A model generated the notes under the pieces. That model worked only from the letters and a program-made list of their open reading frames with translations, was not told the origin of the DNA and did no database searches. Both the position numbers and the translations under genes were made by a program. From positions 124,001-188,000 of the forward strand of contig NW_026570398.1 of assembly GCF_019649055.1 (NCBI RefSeq): 64,000 nt of DNA, in the 5' to 3' direction. Position 1 is the stretch's first letter, and every line of letters starts with the position of its first letter. The DNA is from Paramacrobiotus metropolitanus. Taxonomy: Eukaryota > Tardigrada > Eutardigrada > Parachela > Macrobiotidae. Shown here piece after piece: positions 11,342 to 22,251 of the stretch.

Positions 11342-12004
11342 TTAAGGTGCTAAATTTAGAGCATAAAATCTATAAAGCTGCTGAAAAACAAACAGCCAAG
11401 CAGTGCAATTAAGAACACTCCACAACGCCATATTCTTTCGGGCAGAACTGACATTAAGACTAAGCAGGTAAGCTTCCAGTTCCTCGTCCAGCGTCAGTTG
11501 GACGTTCTGAAAACACGGCGCCGTTAAACACTTCACATCATCCTTACACGCCGCGACGGTGAGGTAGTCGCCGGACCGCGCCGGCACCGTGGAGCAGTTT
11601 TGGTCTTTATTGATGCATTCCCTGTATGGCTCAACTAATAACAATATCCTTATTTCAACGTTACGGAGCATAAACGGTTCAGCGCTGTGTGGATACTCAC
11701 ACTGCTCGGCATCGCTGCGTTTCACCATAGCAAACAGGCAGGTCTGATTGCGCTGGCATTTCTGCTGGCTATCATCCCGATTGTACTGATTTCCGTACAA
11801 AGAGAGATCCTTAAGACATTCGCGGGCGGTGTAGTTGATGCTCTTCGGTCCGCAGAAGAAACATTCGTTCGGCAACCCTAGAACGATGTTTTAAGAGAAC
11901 TACCTTAACTGTTTGGGAAAGGTCACAGCGAAAACTTTACTTTGACTGGATATGAAGAATATGGGCACAGTCACCAAACCCAAAATCAGCTGGCACGCTG
12001 GCAT
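11342..12004 (-). CDS. Secreted Cys-rich surface protein, LU-like
   Basis: Exon 1 (12004-11941) encodes M-P-A-C-Q and a hydrophobic signal peptide. A 63-bp intron ends in CTAG, and exon 2 runs 11877-11342 in agreeing phase. The mature protein starts L-P-N-E-C-F-F-C-G, like the C-F-x-C opening of LU domains. It has 12 or so Cys and several N-x-S/T sites, and ends in a hydrophobic stretch (W-L-F-V-F-Q-Q-L-Y-R-F-Y-A-L) compatible with a GPI signal. It lacks the C-C-N-S-W signature seen in the four LU genes to the right, so membership is uncertain. The intron carries an AAAGGTCAC at 11918. Confidence 0.62.
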
Positions 12005-12528
12005 CGATACGAGCAGACTAATGTCAGGATACGGTTGGCGAAACGCAGCATTCCAAATCTTTCCAAGAAAATGTGTCTCAGTGATCGGACGAATTACACG
12101 TCACGGCGTCAAATTGCAAATCTAATGCGACTCCTGTCTGTCACGCTAAGTGGCCTCATCGGTACCCGACTAAAAGCATTAACATTAAGTCACTGACTAA
12201 ACTAGTGCCGAAATTTTTTTATGGAAGAATAATCGTAATAATTTTAATCGCAGTTACGGTATTTGTCTCGATTAGCACTAAGTCTTTTTAACTTTATAAC
12301 ACAACAGTACTTGCATTGCGATATAACTGCGTACATTCCAATAAATATGTATGTTGCTATAGGCTGTCCGCGTTGCATTTAAGTACGTAATCACGGATCG
12401 TCTTATCCATTAGCATAGTTACTTATTTGTTATTATTTTACTTACTTATTATTTAAAATATGGAGAGATAGCAAAGTACCACCATAAAGTTAAAAGGCGT
12501 GTGCTGTATTCCCATGATCTAAGCAAAA
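12005..12528. other. AT-rich intergenic stretch
   Basis: This is the common upstream region between a minus-strand and a plus-strand secreted-protein gene, so it may contain a bidirectional promoter. No specific element is recognised. Confidence 0.4.
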
Positions 12529-13790
12529 ATGCATGGATATTTGTCATACTACTTCCTGATTCCATTACTGCATTTTGGTAAGGAAACCTTGCTGATCAAG
12601 TTAGCAGACACAATAATCCATGGCGAATTGTCCAAGGTTATAGCGTGGTGGCAGCGGATGGCCTGTATGGATCCACATGCGCCGTGCCTATCGTACCCAC
12701 TGCACAGCTCGTGACCCCGCAAAAGGTATGTATATGTATTCCGTATTTTGGAAACATTTTTGCATAGTCTTCATATAGGTCCTTCCTGTAATTAATCAGT
12801 GGGAGATTTCGGGAAATAAACGTTTTCGTTTATCTTTTCTGAAAAAAGGCTACGAATATTGTAAAAGACACTGAACAACAGTTACAATTTCTATCTCTCC
12901 TCAGGAAATGGCAAAAGACTCCGTTTAGCCACAGTCTTTTTCTTCAATTTGCTAAACTGAAGCGCTTCTTCAGGAAACAGTTGAGATTCGGCAGTTATTT
13001 TCCGAAATGTCCCACCCCTTAAATACCTGAAGAACCTTGAGGAATAATGCGTATCTGGTAGTGGGACCGTGGCTGCCTGCTTAGGTGTTTGAACGCAGCT
13101 GCCTATTAAGTGGATGAGTCATTTGTGAATAACGATTATTGTTGGATTTGGCAGACAACGGGAACATGGTACGGCTACCTCTCCCGTCGGGGCAGCGGTC
13201 TCGCTATTCCGCGCTACAACGAAGTCCTGACCTACACCGGACAAGGCCAGACCGTCCTCCCGGGTTCTATCACTTCTGCGGAGGCGGTCATGGAGGAGAT
13301 CTACTATTTCGCCGGCGCCAACGGCACGGACTGTAAAGCCAAATGGGCCGAGAAATACTTCACCATCATCGGCACACAGTTCGGGATCGGCATGACGTCC
13401 GACACACCGTCACCAAGTAAACAACCAAACCGTTAAAATCTTCTGAGTTTTACTGTGTTTTCTTATACAGAATTTGAGGCGACGTTCACATTGTACCAAG
13501 ACTATGATACACTGGAGATTCTGTACCAGTGCGCCAAGCCAAATTACATCACCACACGGTGCGATGATCCGCACATCTTTGTCAACTCCCGGAAACGGCC
13601 GGATCAGATGAGCGGCGCGGATAAAGAATACACACTGCAAATTATCAACGCGGTGCTGGATCCGTACTGCTTGTCGCATAAGAGGCTGACCGCGGTTATT
13701 TGGGATTCTAAGCGGGAGACCTGTACAGTGCCGCATCCGGCGTTTTTTGACGATCTCGTCAACGGAGTGAAAGCTACTTTGACGGCATAG
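12529..13790 (+). CDS. Lipocalin-like secreted protein
   Basis: The core exons join in phase: ending 12725 (CAAAAG|GTATGT), 13155-13416 and 13471-13790. The first exon is unclear: ATG 12529 opens a signal-peptide-like run (Y-Y-F-L-I-P-L-L-H-F), but the next frame connects only by a very small gap (about 30 bp), so either the true junction or an indel is not resolved. Lipocalin signs are G-T-W-Y-G-Y-L-S-R (the G-x-W strand A motif), strand pairs around E-A-T-F-T-L-Y-Q and L-E-I-L-Y-Q-C, then D-P-H-I-F-V-N-S-R, and Cys residues suited to two disulphides. Known role of the family: extracellular binding of small hydrophobic ligands. The ligand cannot be told. It is not one of the tardigrade SAHS proteins as far as I can see. 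Confidence 0.6.
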
Positions 13791-14001
13791 AAATGAATTT
13801 TTTAAGACAACCGTGGCCAAGCTTTCTCGGTGTTTAAGTTTGACGAAAAATGTGCGCCGTAAATACCTGTGCGCTTCATTCGAAAATCTTGCATTTTTTT
13901 TTAAAAAATAAAGAAAAAACTTTTTTCATGCAGCTAAGATTTTCACAAACGTCAAGGAACCAACTGTACATTAAACATTACCAAGGTAGATTTTTATTCA
14001 A

Positions 14002-14535
14002 TCAGAAAAACCGTCCAACGTTGAACAGTACCAAAGAACAAATTAAAACCCTACACAATGAACAATTCCCAACCGCGCTCTCCGTTGTGGTCGGTTCAGA
14101 CTTGGGCTCCTCAGTGCGACAGCCACTCCTCGAGCTCTCGGGCAGCTCCGTATCATACTCGTTTTCCTTCATCGCCAGGAAGCCCCACGAATTACAGCAG
14201 TCCGTATTGCACCGACAGGTCTTCCGCACCCTGTTCCCTTTCACTAATTCCCGGGTACAACGCGGCTCACCGCCCAGGGAGGTATTTTCCGTGCAGCGCT
14301 GCTCCAGGGAGCTCATCGAGGACCCCGTCATCGGCCACTCCGCTGTGGCTTCACAGAACTGTTGCGCTTTATCGCACTCGAACTGCAGGACCGCCTGGAA
14401 GTCCGTGCAGGAGACCGGGTCGTCCTCGGACCAGTGGTTGGGTCCGTTACAGTCGTAACAACGCAGGCACACCGTTGGCTTACTACTTAGAAGAGCGTAG
14501 ACGATGGTCAGGAGAAGGGAGAGCCGCTGCTCCAT
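14002..14535 (-). CDS. Ly6/uPAR-like (LU) domain protein A
   Basis: A single exon of 177 residues. ATG 14535 gives a signal peptide ending near V-C-L-R, then L-R-C-Y-D-C-N-G starts the LU domain (residues about 23-125). The domain closes with C-R-C-N-T-D-C-C-N-S-W. This matches the three-finger consensus (start C-x-x-C, end C-C-x(3-5)-N), with an enlarged middle. The last residues (L-C-R-V-L-I-C-S-L-V-L-F-N-V) form a hydrophobic tail, as in GPI-anchored LU proteins. An AAAGGTCAC on the coding strand lies about 70 bp upstream of the start (14607). The gene is divergent to, or clustered with, three relatives to the right. The LU family acts in cell-surface signalling or as receptor modulators; the specific role is unknown. 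Confidence 0.8.
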   Translation of the reverse strand: MEQRLSLLLTIVYALLSSKPTVCLRCYDCNGPNHWSEDDPVSCTDFQAVLQFECDKAQQFCEATAEWPMTGSSMSSLEQRCTENTSLGGEPRCTRELVKGNRVRKTCRCNTDCCNSWGFLAMKENEYDTELPESSRSGCRTEEPKSEPTTTESAVGNCSLCRVLICSLVLFNVGRFF

Positions 14536-14981
14536 TTATGCGGAGAGTGTATGACGAACCGCATTGCGCATAATTACTCCGCATTGATCATTTAATACTT
14601 TTCCGGTGACCTTTCACAAAACATTCTGCTCTTAACTTGTCCCGCTCGTCAATCAACTCATTTCTGCATCCCAAACATACTGCAATTCACAGCAGTGAAA
14701 AGCGTTTTTATGAAACAGCCAGGAATGCGAAAATCAAAGGAAAATTATGATTTTATTAAATAATACGTATTGTACGTATAATCATGCATTACCAACATGT
14801 GCTTGTTTGTTGCTGATGTTGCTGCATGAATGCGTGTATTCAAGCTCTCAGTAACGTTTGTGCAAGTTAATGACGTACAAGCTGGTGCGTTGCTAGGCAT
14901 TTGTTCCGCTCCAACTGAAACAGGCCCGATTTGCACCCAAAAATGAGATAAAAATAATATGGAACGAAAATATAAAAACAT

Positions 14982-15815
14982 TTACGAAAACTGTGGATTA
15001 TAAAAATTTAAAATTAATGTAAAATAATATTCCAGTGTGCAGGAAAGCCGATATTCGGCACTTTTTACATCCTCTTTCTCTGTTACATAAGCGCCGTGAA
15101 ACGCCCCACAACTTATCTGCAGTGACGAACCAGCACCAGAATAAAATAAGGAAAGATCGGCAAAAACATAAGACCAAGAAGAACACAACGCAAGTACGGC
15201 TCGCAACACGCTGATCCACACAATACAAGACACGATCGCACTTAAACGCAGCCCGACGGCGCTATCCCTCTCATCCATCACCACCTCCTCGGTGCTGGTC
15301 GTCGGCTCCGTCGGGTATGTCACCGGGCAGCTGGTCATCTCCGCCTCCGGCATCTGCAGCGGTGGCGGCGGCAGGATATTCCCGCGGCCGCACGTCATCA
15401 TCTGCGCAAACTTCCATGCATTACAACAGTCCGCGCGGCAGCGACAGCGTATCACGTTCGTCGTGCGGTTGTTCAGCGCCGCCTCGGTGTGCAGTGCCCC
15501 GTAGTTGTTCCGCGTCACCAGAACCCCGTCAGCGAACGCATCACACTCGGGGGTCGTTTCATCTGGGCGCGCGCAGCCGCGTTTCAGGGTGGAGGGTTCG
15601 TTGGAGAGTTTGGGATCGCCGTAGCGGACTTCCACGTAGCACTGACTGATGGCGCCATCGCAGGTTAAAAATGAGTAGTCGGGCATCAGATCGCAGAATT
15701 TATTGGTGACCTTATCCAAGTTGTTGGGTCCCTGGCAGGTTAGGCATTTTAGGGCAATGAGGGTACGGATTAGACAGCAAAAGCTCCATAATGTGCGCAG
15801 GAACCAGTAATCCAT
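14982..15815 (-). CDS. Ly6/uPAR-like (LU) domain protein B
   Basis: A single exon of 277 residues from ATG 15815. The signal peptide ends at I-A-L-K, then L-K-C-L-T-C-Q-G begins the LU domain, which ends C-R-C-R-A-D-C-C-N-A-W. The C-terminal third is longer than in its relatives: a hydrophobic region (L-R-L-S-A-I-V-S-C-I-V-W-I-S-V-L) where the others end, then about 65 extra residues. Those may be coding, or the reading frame may simply run on into former 3' UTR. A GPI signal would normally be terminal, so if the extension is translated this paralogue may be transmembrane instead. Confidence 0.78.
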   Translation of the reverse strand: MDYWFLRTLWSFCCLIRTLIALKCLTCQGPNNLDKVTNKFCDLMPDYSFLTCDGAISQCYVEVRYGDPKLSNEPSTLKRGCARPDETTPECDAFADGVLVTRNNYGALHTEAALNNRTTNVIRCRCRADCCNAWKFAQMMTCGRGNILPPPPLQMPEAEMTSCPVTYPTEPTTSTEEVVMDERDSAVGLRLSAIVSCIVWISVLRAVLALCSSWSYVFADLSLFYSGAGSSLQISCGAFHGAYVTEKEDVKSAEYRLSCTLEYYFTLILNFYNPQFS

Positions 15816-16712
15816 AACTTAGCAAGCATCGTTACGCAGCGCGTAATTCACTTCCTCAGCCATATAATTCCAGTTGCTATGTACATCTTCGTTGCGCCGT
15901 CTGGTGTTTGCACCAGCCGTCAATCGATAAACAGCTGCTTTCTGTTTCTTATCTTCTTAATGTTTTGGAAAAAAACCTATTGTTAACAATATCCGTAAAT
16001 GCCTATCAAAATTTTTAATGCTATCTGTAAAGGCATAAATTAAAGAGTTCGCAATCTTAGCGGTGTGTGTGTAACTAACAGTGTAATCAGTGTAAGTACT
16101 GTATGAGTTACCGTATTAAATTTTTCCGGTTGTCACTAGGATACACCGAAGCAAAATACCAGGTTAATATCCGTCTGGTGAGAATAAACTTCGAAGACGA
16201 AATAAACTGCTGACTTCTGTAAGTACGTTTACTGTACGCACGGTATTTCCATACAAACAGGCTACCTCCGCGCGTTATTTGACTGCCATTCCGTAATCAT
16301 TCTTAAGACATACAGCACCTACACAAAAAGTTATTTAAAAACTGGGAAATATGCAGTTAGGATGAAGCGTTTACAGATATCCACCGTTCAGCATCTGCTA
16401 TGAGTGCATTTTTTTTAAAATTTGCTGGTTTAACAATAAGTACTAAGTAGTATTATTGTTTTTACTTTTTACCAAAGGGTTTTTTATCCGTTAGTAAAAA
16501 CCGAAGGATTTGATTTTTTAAATGTCGGTTTTGATAATCAGAAAAAATTTAAAAAATAAAATGATAATCATCGTATAAAATCGGAAAAAGTAATACAAGT
16601 AGACTGTTTTTGGCTTGTGTTCCGCAGGCCAAGAGCTTAAAAAAATTTTGTTCGGGGAAATTCAGATTGCTTCTGTTAGGTGTACCAAGCTGTAATTTAA
16701 GCAGTGGATACA
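15816..16712. other. Intergenic region between divergent LU genes
   Basis: The upstream regions of LU gene B (minus) and LU gene C (plus) meet here. The sequence is AT-rich, with runs of A and T from 16380 to 16680. No specific regulatory motif is recognised. Confidence 0.4.
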
Positions 16713-17276
16713 ATGTCATTTCCCTGGTGTAACGCGCTGCTTCCCTCCATCATTACCTCGTCGCTCTTCGTCGTCACATACGCTATAAAATGCTTCGACT
16801 GCCGGCGTCCCTACGCCTTCCTCGACTCGATGCAGTGCGAGAACTTTCAAGTCATGAAAATCCGTAACTGCCCGAACACCACGACCCACTGCCGCGCCAT
16901 GGCCGTCTGGTACTATAACACCTACCGGCCCAGCACCCTCACCATGGGCTGTGCGCCCCTCGGCGACATCGCCCCCTCCAGCGCGGTCTGTATCCGCAGC
17001 CCGGAGACCACCAGCAACGAGTACATGAGCACCGTCTGCTACTGCAAAACGGACTGCTGCAATTCTTGGCGTTTCTTAACTCTCATGAACCACACAGATA
17101 TGCAGCAGCTACCCAACGCTACGTCGGCGTGTACCGGGAACCTCATCCCGGATGACGGGATTGATACCGAGGAAGAGGAACCCGGAGGCACGACCTGGTC
17201 CATTCCGATGGACCATGCCAATAATATTTCTCAAAAAATCTTCCTAATTTTGTTCCCGGTGTTGCTAAGGATATGA
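16713..17276 (+). CDS. Ly6/uPAR-like (LU) domain protein C
   Basis: A single exon of 187 residues. ATG 16713 is the first ATG; the in-frame GTG nine bases earlier is ignored. The signal peptide (S-L-F-V-V-T-Y-A) is followed by I-K-C-F-D-C-R-R, and the domain ends C-Y-C-K-T-D-C-C-N-S-W. The C-terminus is hydrophobic (I-F-L-I-L-F-P-V-L-L-R-I). The stop codon TGA overlaps the ATG of LU gene D in the string ATGA at 17273-17276. There is thus no space for a terminator, polyadenylation site or promoter between the two coding regions. Either the mRNA is bicistronic or the downstream gene uses an internal promoter. Confidence 0.82.
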   Translation: MSFPWCNALLPSIITSSLFVVTYAIKCFDCRRPYAFLDSMQCENFQVMKIRNCPNTTTHCRAMAVWYYNTYRPSTLTMGCAPLGDIAPSSAVCIRSPETTSNEYMSTVCYCKTDCCNSWRFLTLMNHTDMQQLPNATSACTGNLIPDDGIDTEEEEPGGTTWSIPMDHANNISQKIFLILFPVLLRI

Positions 17277-17851
17277 AGAACCTTCTGGAAAGAGTTTTCT
17301 GGATGATGCTTTTATATGGAATTCCAGCTGTTGTTTTATTCGCTCGCGTGGAATCCCTGCGGTGTTTTAATTGTTCAGGAAACGTCACGGATACCGAACC
17401 ATGTCAGCAGTTCGCCAATTTAACTGTGGTGGAATGTGTGGCGAATGCGTGCCAAGCGTCGCTCTTGTTTGATGCGGAAGGCCTCAATACCGAAGCGTAT
17501 GTTCTCGAATGTGCTGCGCTGGACGTAGCCGACGGCCGCAGTCAGTGCCAGGATCTAGCGCCATCGGAGGATCAAAACGGGCGACGGACCTGCCGCTGCA
17601 CGACGGACTGCTGTAACTCATGGAACCTCACTGAACTAACAGAGCTAAATCTACTGTACCAAACACCAGCGATGCCTCAGTTCGGTTGTACCGGAAAAGC
17701 ATCGTTGGTGCAGCCAGATGCAAAAAGCGGGGATTTTCTTACCCGACTGGTTGAGGTTAATGTTACAGATGTGGAGGACTCGGCGCGCTCTTTAAGCAGT
17801 TCCCTGTATTTTCTGTTATTGGTTTTTACAAGAATAATGACTGTGCCGTGA
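17273..17851 (+). CDS. Ly6/uPAR-like (LU) domain protein D
   Basis: 192 residues from ATG 17273, or about 182 from the ATG-ATG at 17303, which begins a tighter signal peptide (M-M-L-L-Y-G-I-P-A-V-V-L-F). The LU domain opens L-R-C-F-N-C-S-G and ends C-R-C-T-T-D-C-C-N-S-W. Several N-x-T/S sites and a hydrophobic tail (L-Y-F-L-L-L-V-F-T-R) follow. It is closest in layout to gene C, consistent with tandem duplication. Its start overlaps the stop of gene C by four bases, or lies 27 bp after it if the second Met is used. Confidence 0.8.
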   Translation: MKNLLERVFWMMLLYGIPAVVLFARVESLRCFNCSGNVTDTEPCQQFANLTVVECVANACQASLLFDAEGLNTEAYVLECAALDVADGRSQCQDLAPSEDQNGRRTCRCTTDCCNSWNLTELTELNLLYQTPAMPQFGCTGKASLVQPDAKSGDFLTRLVEVNVTDVEDSARSLSSSLYFLLLVFTRIMTVP

Positions 17852-17924
17852 AAAAAGGCCGAATATTATTGTCAAATACCAGGAAAGAAGTGAAGTAAAT
17901 ATAATTAACGAACGATAAATAGAT

Positions 17925-19887
17925 CTACTTGGTTTTCTTTTTTCCTTTCTTGGCTTCCGGTTCCGGTGGCGCCGGCTCCCGGTACGCAAAGGGATCGTTG
18001 GCGAGCGCCGTCCCTACCGCATCAGCTCCCAATGTTTTAATCAAAATTTCATCGACTTTTTGCAGTTGTGAACCGAGGCGTTCGCGAAGGTGTTTCAATT
18101 CCACATCAACCTGGGCGGCGATGACCTTTTCCAGTTCGGCCAGGTGTGGCGACTTGGTCGCCGCATCTTCTGTGATGAAAAATAAAAACACGTAACGGGG
18201 AACTCATTACCAACGCGCATTTCATTCATAATCGATCGAATCGGAGAAGAAAAGTGTTCCAAAAAAGCAAAATAAATTCATGAATTTACACGAAATTTAC
18301 CCGTTGTCGGAGACACTTTGTCGTCAACGCGTTCCACTTTCTCCACGTCGTTTGGCGCTGCTTTGCTGACGGGTGCAACTGCGGTGGGTACCTGATTCTC
18401 CATATCGATGTCCTGCAGAACCTCTTGTAAGGTCATCGGCGCGTTTGTTACAGGATTCATCATTGTGATTTTGTCTATCAAGAGAAAGTCATATGAACGC
18501 TGCGCTGGATCAGCATCGGTGTTAAACCGTTACCAAACGAAAGAGCTTCGAATTCTTCCGGTGGAAAGCGTGGTTCTTCCCTTCGCTGGTAATCAATTGA
18601 CAGATCCATAATGACCTACTAAGACCAACCATGGTGATTACTCCGATCTGAACAGTAACAAAATTTGCGTTGCCGTGCATAAAACCGAACCGTTGGCGTA
18701 AAAACGTGTTTGTACATATGGAAGTAGCGGATGTAATTGCGGATGACAAACTGCCGGGCGTCCTTGGCTTGCTCTTCGGAGAAGATCCTTGCGGACCACG
18801 GTGGACGCTACGAGAATTAAGGATTGATCTTTTTTGGATTGACCGAGAACGGGACGAGAACGGAACGAGAATTAAGGATTGATCTTACATATCAAACACA
18901 AAAAAAGCTTATCAGGGAAATTCTACGATGTACCTTAATTACATGAAGGCAAAATAAATTGTCCATGTATTCCAAACATTCCACGAGATTATCGACCGGG
19001 GTTTCTAAAATTATTATTCAAGTAAAAAAAATTGCATGATAAATAAAATACAAATGGCATAAATATTTTTATTCATAACAACGACGAACACATCCTTTAC
19101 CTAACGTTTTCTCGTGCATTTCCTGTACGATCCCAAATATCGATGAAGTCTGGGCAAAATCGAACTTCTTCTGTGTGGCGTATCGAATCACCTGACAGTA
19201 CAGATCCAGCACGATAGCATCCTGTGGATGCGCATCGTCATCCAGCAAAGCGAAATGCTCACCTAAAACACTGTCATGCGAAACGTTCACTAAAAATTTT
19301 CACCTAAGGAGCTTTGATTTATGCACATACCTTCGTATTTCCTTCACGTTGCTTGCTGCATGGAGCTTCTCCACGGCAGGAAATGGTAGGTGCTTCCATA
19401 CGACTAAACCTGGTTCCCGCTCACAGGGCTACCTGATTTGCACAAAGTCTCAGCATAAAATTTACTGCATGAAAAAGTAAACATATTTCTACATTTCTTG
19501 AAGGAAGCAATTAAATTATTACAGATTTATGACCTTATAGAATGGTTCCAGGCCGTGCACCACGGGAACGCGGGTGCTCCGTAAAGGTCGCCGTATTTCC
19601 GTGGCCTTAATTTCCTCGATCAGGGTGTCGAGTTTGGTTTTCACCGTTTCGAAAACTTCGTTTTGTGATACTTCAGGGGTTATGTGCTCATCTGCTGCGG
19701 ATGATCGAACTAACACGAGAAAAACCGTAACTTGGAACGCAGGAGCAATGTACGATATAGGAAGTATACCTGAAGCAGGGGACGCATTCGCTGCATTCTG
19801 TTCGGTTAAGACCGCTATTGGATTATCCGCGGTTTTATCTGTATGACCGTCTTTCGGTTTAGCTGCATGTTTTTCCTTCGGTGGCAT
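17925..19887 (-). CDS. CFAP119/CCDC189-like flagellar protein
   Basis: A multi-exon gene starting at ATG 19887 (M-P-P-K-E-K). Recognisable exons are 19887-19770, 19709-19534, 19428-19331, 19270-19101, about 18825-18690, 18474-18301 and 18169-17925; most junctions are canonical and several phases agree. The exon at 19270 carries D-A-I-V-L-D-L-Y-C-Q-V-I-R-Y-A and Q-T-S-S-I-F-G-I-V. The exon at 18825 carries R-P-P-W-S-A-R-I-F-S and N-Y-I-R-Y-F-H-M-Y-K-H-V-F-T. These two blocks match the DUF4464 domain of CFAP119 (CCDC189), a sperm-flagellum/radial-spoke-associated protein, as I remember it. The tail is Lys-rich (K-K-G-K-K-K-T-K). The join between the exons ending 19101 and starting near 18825 is not solved; a small exon may be missing. 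A 20-bp direct repeat (18811 and 18866) lies at that acceptor. It fits the axonemal theme set by DNAAF4. Confidence 0.68.
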
Positions 19888-20550
19888 GTTAAAAAAAATG
19901 CGAAATATACTCAAATAAAGCGCGTTTCTGCGCTGGGTGAATCTGATGTACAGTCATTGTATCGGATTTTTTGCTGTTCGCGCGGTTGCTAGAATACGAT
20001 TATGGCCATCTGGAATGCACATACACCGCTATGGAAAAGCTTGAACAGAAAAAGAGGAGTGTGTTTTTATAATAAAAATTACGCTGCCAATTTCGACGAA
20101 GATTTGAATAAATATGCCGAATACCGGTGTTTTTTTTTTTATTAATTTTTACCTACTGACATTTAATTATTACCTAGGGATTCACTGACAACAAAAAATC
20201 GCATTCACTTAGGAGCGTAGGACATCTGGACAACTCGAAAACAAACGCAGTCTGCAGCTGCAGTATAACCAACACCATTGAAGGTAATTGAACAATCTAA
20301 AATGCACGATATACGAATGGTCACTCCTCCATGGTTTACGAACAGTTTAATAGTCTAAATGTCATGTTCTTCATAAAGTAAACGAATACGGAGAAGAACG
20401 GCTGCAGAGTGCGGCGGCTCCCAACAATGTCAAATCGCCACAGTATGCGGCAGCCGGTCAGAATGTGTCTTTAGACTTTAGGTCCGTTCAAACCGCTTCC
20501 ATCGCAATCCAGTTGTTGCCAAAGCTCTTCATGCAGATCGGTCGGAGATG
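19888..20550. other. Intergenic, no gene seen
   Basis: This is the upstream flank of the CFAP119-like gene, with a poly-T run near 20130. Nothing else is recognised. Confidence 0.4.
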
Positions 20551-20784
20551 TTACCGGCAAAAGTACTCAATGCAGTCAGCATTGTGAATATGAACTGAAT
20601 GCAGATCGAAATGTGCCTTTATCAGCCGACATTGCGTTCGCACCATTTCCGTCAGGTAGTGCAGCGTCATGTGGGACATTTTCTTCGGCCGCACTTCTGT
20701 CAGTCCGTCCAAGCACCACTGCGTTCCGTGATCCTCTGGCGTCGGACGCGGCTTAGCGTTGTGCAGCATGCACAACATCTGCAA
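20551..20784 (-). CDS. Exon fragment of the F-box/LRR-like family
   Basis: An acceptor (GGTTGCAG) precedes M-L-C-M-L-H-N-A-K-P, and the frame stays open for about 75 codons to a TAA. The family copy at 40.4 kb has L-C-T-M-H-N after a similar acceptor, so this is the same domain junction. In that copy the exon precedes the region homologous to 24.5 kb, whereas here it lies downstream of it. This piece therefore probably belongs to another, partly lost family member rather than to the gene at 22.5-26.5 kb. Confidence 0.4.
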   Translation of the reverse strand: MQMLCMLHNAKPRPTPEDHGTQWCLDGLTEVRPKKMSHMTLHYLTEMVRTQCRLIKAHFDLHSVHIHNADCIEYFCR

Positions 20785-21911
20785 CCAACAATCATTTCAC
20801 TGGAACTGCTTCTGACAATCGGTTTTCTACTATAACTTTTATTAAAGAGGTACTGTAGTGTCAAGTAAATTCCGGACCATTTCGTAATGCGTGATACCTT
20901 GGAGTTGTATGTGGGGTTGAGCGTTGCTCACTATTAAAAAATTGTTCCTGGTTCGAAACGGCTGTCTATCTGCTATCAAGATTTATAGACCTGAATCTAA
21001 TCAAAAATAAATTCTCACAGTTTATGTTTACAAAACATGCAAACAGTATTACGTGATAATATCTAGCTGCTGGTTCAAAAATTGCTTTGTCGTACCCGCA
21101 CGTACTACTGAATATGGTACCGATAGAAGTTGTACAATCCATAAGACCACCCAGTTATGATTCATCATGACGTTATGAATTCTCTTTATTTTACCGGCTA
21201 GCTGTTCTTCTTTACAATTTCTACAATTCATTCTTGTCTCAGCTTGTTACAGCTTGCATCAGCTTGATCAGCTTGTTCCGCTTGTTAAACCCTTGTCTAA
21301 ACCTTGCTCCCTGTTTTGCACTGTTCTTGCCATTAAACATGCCGTGAACTTCCGTTGTTACGTTCAGTAATTGTGTTACGTCAGTAAGAGCAGTCCCGGC
21401 CAGCATCGTTGCCGGCCGTGCCAACCTTTCATCCCAACAGACCACACAACATCGTGGTACGGTCAACACGCCAACCCACTAGAACAGCAGCCAGATCGGT
21501 TACTGTTACAGTAAGAACTATTTCAAATTGCTTGGTCAGCCAGTTCATATGCCTATAGTTAGTGAACCCACTGAACGCTAGAGCCGTTCATACAGCGCTT
21601 GTCTTGCTGTACGAAAAAGTGCGGATTTTACTTGACACCACAGTACATATTTGCGTCTGTATTCGTTTGGAGAGAGTATTGTACATCAACGTGCAACGAG
21701 CAATCGCATGAGTGGAACGCTGCTTGATACGTCAGCTGTCGAAGATTACATTAGCATTTACTGTATTGCTATTTGGTCCCGGCGAAATAATCTGCTCCTA
21801 TCTAATTTAATGCCATTTGAAATTTGTAGCCTACCTCTGCGTGATAGTTATTGACGTTTTGCCAAATTCGGACAATCCATCCTTATACCTATTACAAATG
21901 TATGCTGGGTA
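20785..21911. other. Intergenic/intronic stretch with CAGCTTG slippage repeat
   Basis: No supported gene. At 21238-21280 the heptamer CAGCTTG recurs several times at irregular spacing. The rest is unremarkable. Confidence 0.4.
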
Positions 21912-22251
21912 TGTACAAGCTTGTCCGGTAATTTCCTACGTAAAGGTACAGCTAGCGCAAAATTTGCGCTTAAAATGATGGCCACGTCACTACGCTTATC
22001 TGATTGGCTAAATGCGCTCCGCAGTTAGATCGTCCATTACCACACCGACCGTTTCTTAGCCACCTTACGCCAGGCAGTTACTGTTATTATCATTGAATTA
22101 TATGGGTGTACCAAGCCACCAGCCAGCCAAATGCAAGTTACGTGTTTCAACAGTGTGGCGTGGCGCGCCGTAGTGTGAAGTTTGGCGTAACACGCAAATT
22201 TGTGTAGTTCGCTGTATTGATTCGTCAGAAATTACCGGACAAGCTTGTACA
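21912..22251. mobile_element. MITE-like element with 24-bp terminal inverted repeats
   Basis: The left end TGTACAAGCTTGTCCGGTAA (21912 on, 24 bp matched) is the exact reverse complement of the sequence ending at 22251. The 340-bp body has no coding capacity and includes a short palindrome (GCGCAAA-A-TTTGCGC near 21956). No clear target-site duplication is seen, so the superfamily is not assigned. Confidence 0.75.

Noticed and set aside
12529-13790. Tardigrade SAHS heat-soluble protein
   Set aside because: Cys content and the G-T-W-Y and following strands fit a classical lipocalin better; no SAHS blocks were seen.
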